Shown here piece after piece: positions 21,938 through 31,774 of a DNA stretch of 64,000 nt (positions are counted from its first letter, which is position 1; every line of letters begins with the position of its first letter). This stretch comes from a delta proteobacterium MLS_D (GTDB taxonomy: Bacteria > Desulfobacterota > Syntrophia > Syntrophales > UBA2210), in NCBI GenBank assembly GCA_002030015.1, contig LQBH01000001.1:39900-103899 (forward strand), given 5' to 3'. The notes below the pieces were generated by a model, which searched no databases, had not been told where the DNA came from, and worked only from the letters and a program-made list of their open reading frames with translations. The translations under genes and the position numbers were made by a program.

Positions 21938-23148
21938 AACAGGAAGTCAAAAAAGTAGTACTTGCTTATTCGGGTGGTCTCGATACGTCGGTCATCGTGC
22001 GGTGGCTCATTGATGTGTTCGGATGCGAGGTCATTGCTTTCGCCGCCGATGTCGGTCAGAAAGAAGAACTGAAAGGACTGAAAAAAAAGGCCGTTGATAC
22101 GGGGGCAAGCACTGTATATATCGAAGACCTGAAGGAAGAATTCGTTCGGGATTTTGTTTTTCCGGCTCTCAGGGCAAACGCCGTTTACGAAGGGACCTAT
22201 CTTTTAGGGACTTCGCTGGCCCGTCCCCTTATCGCGAAACGGCAGATTGAAATCGCCGCGTCTGAGGGAGCTGATGCCGTCTGTCACGGAGCTACGGGTA
22301 AAGGGAACGATCAGGTCAGGTTCGAGATGACCTATCTGGCATTGAATCCCACTATACACATCATTTCACCCTGGAAGGATGACCGGTGGACGCTCCGTTC
22401 ACGGGAGGCCATGATTGATTACGCGGCCAAACACAACATCCCCGTTAACATCACGAAGAAAAAACCGTACAGCGAGGACAGGAACCTGTTGCATATTTCC
22501 CATGAGGGCGGCGTGCTGGAAGATCTCTGGGCCGAAGCTCCCGAGGACTTTTTCGTTCTCACCGAATCACCGATGAAAGCGCCCGACACGCCTACGTACG
22601 TGGAGATCGATTTCAATGAGGGGAATCCCGTGGCACTGGACGGCGAGAAACTCAGCCCGGCGGAACTCCTCGACACGATGAACCGCATCGCCGGAGCCAA
22701 CGGTGTCGGCCGGGTCGACATGGTGGAAAACCGCTTCGTGGGAATGAAATCCCGGGGCGTGTATGAAACGCCCGGAGGCACTGTTCTCTGGAGGGCCCAC
22801 CGGGCCATGGAGTCCATCACCATGGATCGGGAAGTGATGCAGATCAGGGATTCGATTGCACCGAAATACGCACAACTCGTGTACAACGGGTTCTGGTACG
22901 CGCCGGAACGGGAACTGTTGCAGACTCTCGTGGATGAATCTCAGAAAAACGTGACGGGCACCGTCCGCGTGAGGTTATACAAGGGGAATTGCGATCCCGT
23001 CGGCCTGAAATCACCCTATTCTCTGTACAGCGAACAGTTTGCCACTTTCGGGGAGGACGAGGTCTACGATCAGAAGGATGCAACGGGTTTTATCCGGCTC
23101 AATGCTCTCAGAATGCGGATAAGGACGCTTAACCGGGACAGGCGGTAA
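21934..23148 (+). CDS. argG: Argininosuccinate synthase
   Basis: [33 protein letters not shown]. Confidence 0.97.
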   Translation: MKQEVKKVVLAYSGGLDTSVIVRWLIDVFGCEVIAFAADVGQKEELKGLKKKAVDTGASTVYIEDLKEEFVRDFVFPALRANAVYEGTYLLGTSLARPLIAKRQIEIAASEGADAVCHGATGKGNDQVRFEMTYLALNPTIHIISPWKDDRWTLRSREAMIDYAAKHNIPVNITKKKPYSEDRNLLHISHEGGVLEDLWAEAPEDFFVLTESPMKAPDTPTYVEIDFNEGNPVALDGEKLSPAELLDTMNRIAGANGVGRVDMVENRFVGMKSRGVYETPGGTVLWRAHRAMESITMDREVMQIRDSIAPKYAQLVYNGFWYAPERELLQTLVDESQKNVTGTVRVRLYKGNCDPVGLKSPYSLYSEQFATFGEDEVYDQKDATGFIRLNALRMRIRTLNRDRR

Positions 23149-23200
23149 TAGAGGCGGTTTACCGCACTGTCTTTTACAGGAACATGAACGGATCGTGATC

Positions 23201-24583
23201 ATGACGGGTACGAAACTCTGGAGCGGGCGATTCAAGGAAGCAACCGATGCCCGGGTCGAAGAATTTACGGCGTCGATTCACTTCGATCGGCGTCTCTACC
23301 GGTATGATATCGAGGGAAGCATCGCGCATGCCACGATGCTGGCGCGGCAGGGCGTTATCAGCGACGACGAATGTGCTTCAATAGTCTCCGGACTCAGGGC
23401 TATTCAAGACGAGATAGAACAGGGCGTATTCGTTTTTCACCCGGAACAGGAAGACATTCACATGGCGATCGAGGCGGCACTGATCAGCCGCATCGGCGAT
23501 GCCGGGGAAAAACTTCACACGGGCCGCAGCAGGAACGACCAGATCGCGCTGGACCTTCGGCTGTATCTGCGCGATGAAATCACCGGCGTCATAGACCGCA
23601 TCGGCCGGTTGAAACAGGTTCTTCTGCGACGGGCCAGGGAAGAGGTCGACACGATATTGCCCGGATATACGCATCTGCAAAAGGCCCAGCCCGTGAGACT
23701 GTCCCATTATCTGCTGGCGTACCGGGAGATGTTTGACCGGGACGAGGAGCGTCTCAGATCGTGTTTCGAAAGAGTCAACGTCATGCCCCTGGGATCGGCT
23801 GCGCTGGCGGGAACGAGCATACCAATCGACCGGGCCTTTGTGGCTGAATTACTTGGGTTTCCGCGTTTGTCCGCGAACAGTATGGACGCGGTTGCCGACC
23901 GCGACGGGCCGGCGGAATTCATTTTTGCCGCCGCCCTCACGATGGCTCATCTGAGCCGTTTTTGCGAGGATTTGATACTCTGGTCCACCGACCATTTCGG
24001 GTTCGTGGAAATGGCGGATTCCTTTACCACGGGAAGCAGCATCATGCCTCAGAAAAAAAATCCCGACGTGGCGGAACTGTTGCGGGGAAAGACCGGGCGC
24101 GTCTATGGCGACCTCATATCGCTGCTGACCGTTCTCAAGGGACTCCCCATGACGTATAATCGCGACCTGCAGGAAGACAAGGAACCGCTGTTCGATGCTG
24201 CGGACACGCTCGCATCGTCGCTCGATGTATTCGAGGGACTGGTGGCGACGATGGCTTTTAGAAGAGATCGCATGTTTGAAGAGGCCTCGAGGGGGTTCGC
24301 AACCGCCACGGACCTTGCGGAATACCTGGTCACGCGGGGTATACCTTTCCGACGCGCTCACAACATCGTGGGGCGCCTCGTAGGATACTGCCTGGAGCAG
24401 GGAAAGGATTTCAGCGGTCTTTCACTTGAGGAAATCCGGCAGTTCTATTCGGAGGCTGACGAAACGGTCTTTGAATTTTTTTCCGTTCAGGCGTCGCCGG
24501 ATCGCAGGTCGGCGCCCGGAGGAACGGCGAAAAGTGCCGTCCTCCAGAGAATAAAGGAGATAGAAGAAGCGGATGAGCACTGA
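23201..24583 (+). CDS. argH: Argininosuccinate lyase
   Basis: KLWSGRFKEATDARVEEFTASI; TGSSIMPQKKNPDVAELLRGKTGRVYG. Confidence 0.97.
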   Translation: MTGTKLWSGRFKEATDARVEEFTASIHFDRRLYRYDIEGSIAHATMLARQGVISDDECASIVSGLRAIQDEIEQGVFVFHPEQEDIHMAIEAALISRIGDAGEKLHTGRSRNDQIALDLRLYLRDEITGVIDRIGRLKQVLLRRAREEVDTILPGYTHLQKAQPVRLSHYLLAYREMFDRDEERLRSCFERVNVMPLGSAALAGTSIPIDRAFVAELLGFPRLSANSMDAVADRDGPAEFIFAAALTMAHLSRFCEDLILWSTDHFGFVEMADSFTTGSSIMPQKKNPDVAELLRGKTGRVYGDLISLLTVLKGLPMTYNRDLQEDKEPLFDAADTLASSLDVFEGLVATMAFRRDRMFEEASRGFATATDLAEYLVTRGIPFRRAHNIVGRLVGYCLEQGKDFSGLSLEEIRQFYSEADETVFEFFSVQASPDRRSAPGGTAKSAVLQRIKEIEEADEH

Positions 24584-24815
24584 TTTCATCCGCCGCGTGG
24601 TGTGCTTCGCGGTGGTATTTCTGATTTTTTCAGTATCTGTGGCCGGATGCGGGAAGAAAGGAGATCCCCGTCCCTCGCAAGAGGTTTTTCTCGAAGAGGG
24701 GGTTCAGGGAGATTGTTCCGCTCCGGTGGGCGAACATCAACAGGAAAGAACTGCGGGATGGCTTCGCGTATTCGCCGTTAAAACCTGCGGACCGACCGGG
24801 AATGAATTATTTTAA
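24573..24815 (+). CDS. Small lipoprotein (LptM/YifL-like N-terminus)
   Basis: Signal peptide plus lipobox VAGCGKKGDPRPS; sits between argH and lysA; C-terminal half uncertain (see findings). Confidence 0.6.
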   Translation: MSTDFIRRVVCFAVVFLIFSVSVAGCGKKGDPRPSQEVFLEEGVQGDCSAPVGEHQQERTAGWLRVFAVKTCGPTGNELF

Positions 24816-26076
24816 TTATGTCGAAGGCGAGCTGCACTGTGAGGATCTTTCCGTATCGGATATTGTCGAGAAGGAAGGAACTCCGCTGTACGTGTACAGC
24901 CTCAGGACGTTAAAGCGCCATTACCAGGTTTTCGACCGGGCGTTCGCCGACATCGATCACCTGGTGTGTTTTTCCGCGAAAGCGAACTCCAATATCGCGG
25001 TTTTGCGGGCGCTCGTCAACGAAGGCGGCGGCGTGGACGTGGTATCGGGAGGAGAGTTATACCGGTCGCTGAAGGCTGGCGCGGACCCGAAAAAAATTGT
25101 CTATTCCGGCGTCGGCAAGCGGCGTGATGAAATCCGTTTCGCTCTTGAATCCGGTATTCTCATGTTCAATGTGGAGTCGCCGCAGGAACTGGAAGTCATC
25201 AACGACACGGCACGAGATCTGAAAACCCTGGCGCCCATTGCACTGCGGGTCAATCCCGACGTGGATCCCCGGACTCATCCCCACATATCAACGGGTCTGA
25301 AGGAAAACAAATTCGGCATCGACATGGAAGAGTCCGTCGTGGAATATCGGCGGGCCGCTAAGTTCGAACATATCGAGATCGTCGGGGTCGACTGCCATAT
25401 CGGTTCCCAGATAGTCGAGCTGGTACCCTTTCTCGACGCGCTGAACCGAATGAAGAGCATGATAGGGCTGGTTCGCGCGGAGGGAATCAACATTCGTTAT
25501 CTCGACATCGGGGGCGGCCTGGGAATAACCTACGATCGCGAGGAACCGCCCCATCCGGACGATTACGCCCGCGCCATCGTGGAAGAAGTGCGGGACCTGC
25601 AGTGTACCCTGATTCTGGAACCCGGCAGGGTCATCGCCGGGAACGCCGGCATTCTGGTAACGCGGGTGCTGTTCACGAAGGAACGGGACAATAAAAGATT
25701 CATCATCGTTGATGCGGGCATGAACGATCTTATTCGGCCGAGCCTCTATGATTCGTACCATCGGGTGTTGCCGGTACGGGAAAATGTCGGTGGAACCGCC
25801 GTGGCTGATATCGTTGGTCCCATTTGCGAATCCGGCGATTTTCTTGTAAAGAATAGAGAAATGCCCCGTTTCGAACGGGGTGATCTGATCGCCGTTATGA
25901 GCGCCGGGGCGTATGGATTTACCATGTCGTCGAATTACAACTCGCGGCCCCGTGCGGCGGAATTGCTTGTCAGCGGAAAGCAGGCGACGGTCATCAGGAA
26001 ACGTGAAGGTTTCGAAGACCTGGTGCGGGGTGAAACCCTTCCCGGATTTCTGCTCCGCCACGACGGCAACAGGTGA
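24802..26076 (+). CDS. lysA: Diaminopimelate decarboxylase
   Basis: TPLYVYSLRTLKRHY, CFSAKANSNIAVLR, LDIGGGLGI, GPICESGDFLVK. Confidence 0.96.
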   Translation: MNYFNYVEGELHCEDLSVSDIVEKEGTPLYVYSLRTLKRHYQVFDRAFADIDHLVCFSAKANSNIAVLRALVNEGGGVDVVSGGELYRSLKAGADPKKIVYSGVGKRRDEIRFALESGILMFNVESPQELEVINDTARDLKTLAPIALRVNPDVDPRTHPHISTGLKENKFGIDMEESVVEYRRAAKFEHIEIVGVDCHIGSQIVELVPFLDALNRMKSMIGLVRAEGINIRYLDIGGGLGITYDREEPPHPDDYARAIVEEVRDLQCTLILEPGRVIAGNAGILVTRVLFTKERDNKRFIIVDAGMNDLIRPSLYDSYHRVLPVRENVGGTAVADIVGPICESGDFLVKNREMPRFERGDLIAVMSAGAYGFTMSSNYNSRPRAAELLVSGKQATVIRKREGFEDLVRGETLPGFLLRHDGNR

Positions 26077-26121
26077 TAAAGCAGGTAAAAACTCTACAGG
26101 TAAGAATGTGAGGAGGCAAAT

Positions 26122-26994
26122 ATGTTCAAGGGATCCATGACGGCTATCGTAACGCCCTTCAAGAACGGGGCCGTTGACGAAGAAAGCTTGAGACGGCTGG
26201 TTGAGTTCCAGATAGAAAACGGAACCGACGGAATCATTCCCTGCGGCACCACGGGAGAGTCAGCCACGCTTTCCCATGATGAGCATCATCGGGTCGTGGA
26301 AATCGTCATTGATGCCGTCGGGAAGAGGATACCCGTTATAGCCGGATCGGGGTCGAACAACACGGCGGAAGCGATCCGGCTCACAAAGCACGCCTACGAA
26401 GCGGGGGCCGACGGCGTTCTCATGTTGTCTCCCTATTACAACCGACCGACCCAGGAAGGAATCTATCGTCATTTCAAGGCAGTGGCGGAAGAAGTACCGA
26501 TACCTATTATTATTTATAATGTTCCCAGCCGGACGGGAAGCAACGTGCTTCCGGAAACCCTGGCGAGGCTTGCCGTTATCGACAACATCGTGGGGGTCAA
26601 GGAAGCAACGGGCGACCTGAAACAGATCAGCTCCGTCGTCAACCTCTGCGGTAACGACTTCTCAGTTCTCTCGGGCGACGACTTCACACTTCTGCCGATC
26701 CTGGCCATCGGCGGAAGAGGGGTTGTGTCGGTTGCGTCAAACGTTATTCCCGGTGACATGGCTGCCATGGTGGATGCCTTCGAAGCGGGTGATCTGGCCG
26801 AGGCACGCAGGCTGCATTACAAGATGTGGCCTCTCATGCAGGCGTTGTTTTACGAAACCAATCCCATTCCCCTGAAGGCGGCGCTCGCCCTGATGGGAAA
26901 AATCGAATACGAATACCGGTTACCCATGTGTCCACCTTCCGATGAAAATTATGAAAAACTCAAAAAGGTCATGACCAGCTACGGACTGATATGA
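26122..26994 (+). CDS. dapA: 4-hydroxy-tetrahydrodipicolinate synthase
   Basis: GSMTAIVTPFKNGAVDEESL, PCGTTGESATLSHDEH, YNVPSRTGSN, GVKEATGDL. Confidence 0.97.
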   Translation: MFKGSMTAIVTPFKNGAVDEESLRRLVEFQIENGTDGIIPCGTTGESATLSHDEHHRVVEIVIDAVGKRIPVIAGSGSNNTAEAIRLTKHAYEAGADGVLMLSPYYNRPTQEGIYRHFKAVAEEVPIPIIIYNVPSRTGSNVLPETLARLAVIDNIVGVKEATGDLKQISSVVNLCGNDFSVLSGDDFTLLPILAIGGRGVVSVASNVIPGDMAAMVDAFEAGDLAEARRLHYKMWPLMQALFYETNPIPLKAALALMGKIEYEYRLPMCPPSDENYEKLKKVMTSYGLI

Positions 26995-27046
26995 TGACAG
27001 ACCGGGGAGTTGTTCGGTCGGCCTGTCCCCGGAGGAGGGAAAAGCA

Positions 27047-27859
27047 GTGATCAGAATAATTGTTCTGGGCGCGGGAGGAAAAATGGGAGGCAGAATCTGC
27101 TCCCTTGTCGACGCCGCGGACGACCTTGTGCTGGCAGGCGCCGTAGAAACACCCGGGCACCCCCTCGTGGAGACTGACATAGGGGAAGCCCTCGCTCTGA
27201 AAATACGGGGAATTCAAATCACGGACAACCTGGAAGACTGCATCGGGCAGGGGGACGTGGTTATCGATTTCACTCATCACGAAGCGGCTGTGAAGAATGT
27301 CGAGACGGTTGTGAATAACAAAAAGGCCATCGTCATCGGGACAACGGGACTGACGGCTGAAGAAATGGAAGGGGTGGTCAAGCTTGCTTCGCAGATCCGT
27401 TGCGTTTTCGCGCCGAATATGAGTGTCGGAGTGAACGTTATGCTGAGGGTCATAGACTCAGTGGCCGCCATTCTCGGTGATGATTACGATGTTGAAATCA
27501 TCGAGGCCCATCACAACCAGAAGAAGGACGCCCCCAGCGGTACGGCGGTGAAGATGGCCGGCGTCGTCGCTGATGCGTTGAAACGCAACATCGACGAGGT
27601 GGGCGTGTACGAACGGAAGGGTATGATCGGTGCCAGGACGAAGCAGGAAATCGGTATTCAGACCATCCGGGCCGGTGATATCGTTGGTGAGCACACGGTC
27701 ATCTTCGGCGGCATGGGCGAGCGCCTGGAATTCACGCACCGTGCCCATAACCGCGACAATTTCGCCCGTGGTGCTCTCAGGGCGGCCCGGTGGATCGTGA
27801 ACCAGCCCAGAGGGTTATACGATATGCAGGATGTCCTGGGCCTGAAAGACAAAATGTAA
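27047..27859 (+). CDS. dapB: 4-hydroxy-tetrahydrodipicolinate reductase
   Basis: IIVLGAGGKMGGRI, VIGTTGLT, APNMSVGVNVM, EAHHNQKKDAPSGTA. Confidence 0.97.
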   Translation: MIRIIVLGAGGKMGGRICSLVDAADDLVLAGAVETPGHPLVETDIGEALALKIRGIQITDNLEDCIGQGDVVIDFTHHEAAVKNVETVVNNKKAIVIGTTGLTAEEMEGVVKLASQIRCVFAPNMSVGVNVMLRVIDSVAAILGDDYDVEIIEAHHNQKKDAPSGTAVKMAGVVADALKRNIDEVGVYERKGMIGARTKQEIGIQTIRAGDIVGEHTVIFGGMGERLEFTHRAHNRDNFARGALRAARWIVNQPRGLYDMQDVLGLKDKM

Positions 27860-27878
27860 AACGGGGATTTTTTGATCG

Positions 27879-28454
27879 ATGGGTGCCGCGCGAGAGAGTG
27901 TCATTGCATACGTGGGAATCGGTTCCAACCTGGACGACCCGCGGCGCAACTGCCTGACCGCGCTCGAGCGTATCGCCGACCTGCATGGCGTGAAACTGCT
28001 CCGATATTCCTCTCTATACCGGACGGAACCGGTGGGGATTTCCGATCAACCCTGGTTTGTCAACGCCGCCGCTGAAATACGTTCAACGCTCGACCCCGGT
28101 ATGCTGCTGAGCGCGTTGCAGGAAATCGAGCGCGATATGGGCCGACGGAGCGGTATAAGGTGGGGCCCGCGCGTTATTGACCTTGATATCCTGTTATACA
28201 GCCAGCTGGTTTCCGACAGCGACCCGATTATTCCCCATCCGGAGCTGCACCGGCGACGGTTTGCCCTGGAGCCGTTGAGCGAAATCGCGCCGTGGGTTCT
28301 TCACAGCCGCTTCGGAGTAACCATTCGCGGGCTGCTGGACCGTCTCGACGACGACAAGGCGGTTGAGAAAATCGAAGAACTACCGGCAATCGGGGCGGGG
28401 TCGCGTGACACGGACGGCGGACGGGGGATTCTGGAGCAAGGACAGGCGTTATGA
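27879..28454 (+). CDS. folK: 2-amino-4-hydroxy-6-hydroxymethyldihydropteridine pyrophosphokinase (HPPK)
   Basis: AYVGIGSNLDDPRRNCLTAL, SSLYRTEPVG, WGPRVIDLDILLY, IPHPELHRRRFALEPL. Confidence 0.95.
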   Translation: MGAARESVIAYVGIGSNLDDPRRNCLTALERIADLHGVKLLRYSSLYRTEPVGISDQPWFVNAAAEIRSTLDPGMLLSALQEIERDMGRRSGIRWGPRVIDLDILLYSQLVSDSDPIIPHPELHRRRFALEPLSEIAPWVLHSRFGVTIRGLLDRLDDDKAVEKIEELPAIGAGSRDTDGGRGILEQGQAL

Positions 28455-28720
28455 TTATTCGGCTCGTCATCGCGCTGGTTATTTTTTACCTGGCCTATCG
28501 CGTGGGAAAGTACATCCTCAGACTGCCCTCGGAGAATTCCCGCTCCTTTTCAGGGCCCCGCAGCGAAATCACCGGGGAAGACCTGGTCCGGGATCCCCAG
28601 TGCGGCACCTACGTGCCTGTTAACTCTGCCGTGAAAGCGACAATCGGGGGCGAAACATTCTATTTCTGCAGTGAAGAATGCCGAGACCGCTATCGGGAGG
28701 TCGTGGAAAAGCGGAAGTGA
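28451..28720 (+). CDS. Small membrane-anchored protein with TRASH/YHS-like metal-binding motif
   Basis: N-terminal TM segment; DPQCGTYVP...GGETFYFCSEECRDRY. Confidence 0.7.
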   Translation: MIIRLVIALVIFYLAYRVGKYILRLPSENSRSFSGPRSEITGEDLVRDPQCGTYVPVNSAVKATIGGETFYFCSEECRDRYREVVEKRK

Positions 28721-28758
28721 TCCCAGCAGGACGATAAAAAGGAGTAAAGGAGAAGGAG

Positions 28759-29406
28759 ATGAAATTTTTTCTCGACACGGGAAATATCGATGAAATCAGG
28801 GAAGGAATCGGCATGGGAATGGTGGACGGCGTAACGACCAACCCAAGCCTGATCGCAAAGGAAAAGAAGGATTTCGAGGCCGTCGTGAAGGAGGTTCTTG
28901 CCATTGTCGACGGTCCGGTTAGTCTCGAGGTAGTGAGTGAAGACGCCGAAGGTATGGTTGAAGAGGGCAGGAAGCTGGCGGCAAGGGCGGACAACGTGGT
29001 CGTGAAGGTTCCCATGACGATGGAAGGACTGAAGGCAACTAATGTTCTCGCCGCCGAAGGGATTGCCGTGAACCAGACCCTGATTTTTTCCCCACTTCAG
29101 GCGCTTCTGGCGGCAAAAGCTGGCGCCGCTTACGTAAGCCCTTTCATCGGCAGGCTTGACGATGTTTCTCACGACGGGATGGAACTGGTAGAACAGATAC
29201 TCACCATATTCGAGAATTACGCCTACGAGTGCGAAGTAATTGTGGCCAGTGTCCGGCACCCCCTGCATGTTCTCGATGCGGCCATGCTCGGAGCGGATGT
29301 TATCACCATGCCCTTTAAGGTGCTTCAACAGATGGCGCGTCACCCCCTGACAGACGTGGGAGTTGAGCGTTTTCTGGCCGACTGGAAGAAGGTGCCTAAA
29401 AAATAG
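28759..29406 (+). CDS. Transaldolase / fructose-6-phosphate aldolase family
   Basis: [73 protein letters not shown]. Confidence 0.93.
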   Translation: MKFFLDTGNIDEIREGIGMGMVDGVTTNPSLIAKEKKDFEAVVKEVLAIVDGPVSLEVVSEDAEGMVEEGRKLAARADNVVVKVPMTMEGLKATNVLAAEGIAVNQTLIFSPLQALLAAKAGAAYVSPFIGRLDDVSHDGMELVEQILTIFENYAYECEVIVASVRHPLHVLDAAMLGADVITMPFKVLQQMARHPLTDVGVERFLADWKKVPKK

Positions 29407-29423
29407 CGACGTCGAGGACGCCG

Positions 29424-30023
29424 ATGATTGATTATCTGAAAAGAAAGTTTGATCTTCTTCCCATATCCGCCGGGAAGCGGGAAATAGTGAATCTTCCCAA
29501 CACTATAACGATAGTGAGACTGGGAGTCATTCCGGTTCTCTTTCTGCTGCTGCTTGATCCCGGAAAGACACTCAGCCTCGTCATCGCCGTTCTGTTTATT
29601 CTCGCCGCTCTCACGGACCTGCTCGACGGGTATATCGCCCGGAGATACAACATAGTGACGAAAATGGGGAAGCTCCTGGACCCCATCGCCGACAAGCTGG
29701 TCGTCAGCACGGCAATGATCCTGCTGATTTCCATCGGGCGGATCCCGGCATGGGTCGTGGCGATCATCATTGCCCGGGATGTGCTCGTGGATGGCATACG
29801 GAGCTTCGCGTCGACCGAAGGGCGGATCATCGAGGCCAGCGGACTCGCGAAAAAGAAGACACTGTGCCAGGTTGTCGCGGTTTCGGCGCTGCTCATTCAT
29901 TATCCCTTTTTAGGTCTCAACGCCCACAAGGTGGGAACAGTGTTCATATATCTGGCGCTGGTACTGACGGTCTGGTCGGGCGCCGAGTACGCGGTGAAGT
30001 TTCACCGCGAGACCTTCCGTTGA
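29424..30023 (+). CDS. pgsA: CDP-diacylglycerol-glycerol-3-phosphate 3-phosphatidyltransferase
   Basis: NLPNTITIVRLGVIPVLFLLL; CDP-alcohol phosphatidyltransferase motif DLLDGYIARRYNIVTKMGKLLDPIADKL. Confidence 0.93.
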   Translation: MIDYLKRKFDLLPISAGKREIVNLPNTITIVRLGVIPVLFLLLLDPGKTLSLVIAVLFILAALTDLLDGYIARRYNIVTKMGKLLDPIADKLVVSTAMILLISIGRIPAWVVAIIIARDVLVDGIRSFASTEGRIIEASGLAKKKTLCQVVAVSALLIHYPFLGLNAHKVGTVFIYLALVLTVWSGAEYAVKFHRETFR

Positions 30024-30098
30024 GAAGTGCGGGCAAACGAGAGAGGAAATTTTTCGTTGACAGGAGATGCGTATTCTAATATGAGTAGCATCCACTGA

Positions 30099-30173
30099 GC
30101 GGGCGTAACTCAGTGGTAGAGTGCCACCTTGCCAAGGTGGACGTCGTGGGTTCAAATCCCATCGCCCGCTCCA
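30099..30173 (+). tRNA. tRNA-Gly (anticodon GCC)
   Basis: Cloverleaf: GCGGGCG acceptor pairs with CGCCCGC, anticodon loop TTGCCAA, GGTTCAAATCC T-arm, encoded CCA. Confidence 0.97.
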
Positions 30174-30198
30174 TTTTTATTCATAAACCCGTCAAACG

Positions 30199-30274
30199 GG
30201 CGGCATAGCCAAGTGGCCAAGGCAGCGGTCTGCAAAACCGTTATTCCCCGGTTCGAATCCGGGTGCCGCCTCCA
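30199..30274 (+). tRNA. tRNA-Cys (anticodon GCA)
   Basis: GGCGGCA acceptor pairs with TGCCGCC, anticodon loop CTGCAAA, GGTTCGAATCC T-arm, encoded CCA. Confidence 0.97.
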
Positions 30275-30282
30275 GGGCATCA

Positions 30283-30323
30283 GGGGGTTGCAGCGAGAAC
30301 AATCAGCTGCAACCCCTTTTTTT
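30283..30323 (+). terminator. Rho-independent terminator after tRNA-Gly/Cys
   Basis: GGGGTTGCAGC-loop-GCTGCAACCCC followed by T7. Confidence 0.9.
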
Positions 30324-30407
30324 AGGACGGGGGACGTAGTTAACTTATTAACTTACCGCCGTTGCGCTTACGAGCCGCGGTTTCCTTTTTCGCGGGAGTA
30401 TTTCTCG

Positions 30408-31742
30408 TCAGAATCTGCCGGCGCATTCATGGAAAATTTCACCCAGGGTCGGGTGGGAAAAGACCGTCCGGCGGAGATCGTCGATGGTCATTTCGCTGGT
30501 CAGTATCAGCGACGCCAGATTGCTGAATTCTGACGCTTCGTGTCCAACGATCGTCATGCCCGCGATTTCGCGCGTGTCCCTGTAGATGATTATTTTCAGG
30601 AACCCCCGGAGTCTGTTGTCTGCGACGGCCTTTCCCATTTCAGCGAAATCAACGCGGCGGCTCTCCACGTCGAACACTCTGGTCGCCTCTTTTTCCGTAA
30701 GGCCCGCCCTGCCGACCTCGGGACTGGTGAAAACGGCCAGGGGAATGTTGCCATATTGAAGCTGAGTCTGCTTGCCCGCGGCACGGTCGGTAATCACCTG
30801 CGCGTCGTAGGCGGCCTTGTGGGCGAGTTGGGGACCGGGGGCGATGTCGCCGGCGATCCAGATACGCTCGCGCAGGAGCAGGTTTGTCGATTGCGTAAAG
30901 TCGAGGCCGGACACCGCCGGACCAAGCGCTTCCGGTTCGATTGTTCTTCCCATGCAGCAGACGACCAGAGACGGGGACAACGTTGTGCCGCCGGTACTGA
31001 CCTCAAGGCAGTCTTTCCGGGTCTGTATCGTCTCGATGGTGGTACCCGTGAGTACCGAGATGTGTCGTTTTTTCAACTCACGAAGTATAAACTCCGATAC
31101 TTCCGGTTCTTCCGTCGTAAGGATGCGGGTTTCGCTTTCCACGATAGTGACGTCGTATCCTAGTATCGCCAGGGACGAGGCATATTCGCACCCGATAACG
31201 CCTCCCCCCACGATCAGTATATTCTTCGGCAGTTCTTCGATTTCCCAGAAACGCTCACTATCCACAACGTTATCAATCCCGCCCCAGGAAGATGGTATGA
31301 CGGGTTTTGAACCGGCGGCGATCACCAGGTTGTCAAAGGCGATGAAGGCAGGTTTGTTCTCCGCTTCCCCGGAAATCTCCACGACGCCGGGGGCGACGAG
31401 TGACGCCGTTCCGCGGAACATAGCTATTCCCGCCGTCGAAAGCCGCTGTTCCAGTCCCTTCCGTAGTCGGGTTATGACGTTGTTTCGGTATTTTGTGAGG
31501 GCGGCGGGCGAGAAAGAGGCGCCCTCCTGACTGATGCCGTAGCGCCGGCCCGTTTTTGTCTCTTCCAGGCGTTTCGCCGCCGCCGTCATGACTTTTGTCG
31601 GTATGCATCCGTGGTTCAGGCACACGCCGCCCAGCTCGTCCTTTTCCACGAGTGCGACAGATCGCCGCTGTTTCGACAATCCCAGGGCCGACTCGTATCC
31701 CGCCGGTCCGCTTCCGATTACAACCCACTCAAACCTGTCCAT
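30408..31742 (-). CDS. lpd: Dihydrolipoyl dehydrogenase family FAD-dependent oxidoreductase
   Basis: VIGSGPAGYESALGLSKQ; redox-active GGVCLNHGCIPTK (CxxxxC); ILIVGGGVIGCEYA. Confidence 0.92.
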   Translation of the reverse strand: MDRFEWVVIGSGPAGYESALGLSKQRRSVALVEKDELGGVCLNHGCIPTKVMTAAAKRLEETKTGRRYGISQEGASFSPAALTKYRNNVITRLRKGLEQRLSTAGIAMFRGTASLVAPGVVEISGEAENKPAFIAFDNLVIAAGSKPVIPSSWGGIDNVVDSERFWEIEELPKNILIVGGGVIGCEYASSLAILGYDVTIVESETRILTTEEPEVSEFILRELKKRHISVLTGTTIETIQTRKDCLEVSTGGTTLSPSLVVCCMGRTIEPEALGPAVSGLDFTQSTNLLLRERIWIAGDIAPGPQLAHKAAYDAQVITDRAAGKQTQLQYGNIPLAVFTSPEVGRAGLTEKEATRVFDVESRRVDFAEMGKAVADNRLRGFLKIIIYRDTREIAGMTIVGHEASEFSNLASLILTSEMTIDDLRRTVFSHPTLGEIFHECAGRF

Positions 31743-31774
31743 TACGTATCCTTTCAGAGAGCGTACGGGATATT

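Noticed and set aside
30540-31530. Long plus-strand ORFs 30540-31163 and 30817-31530
   Set aside because: Antisense shadows of the clearly recognisable lpd gene on the minus strand; no protein family signature.
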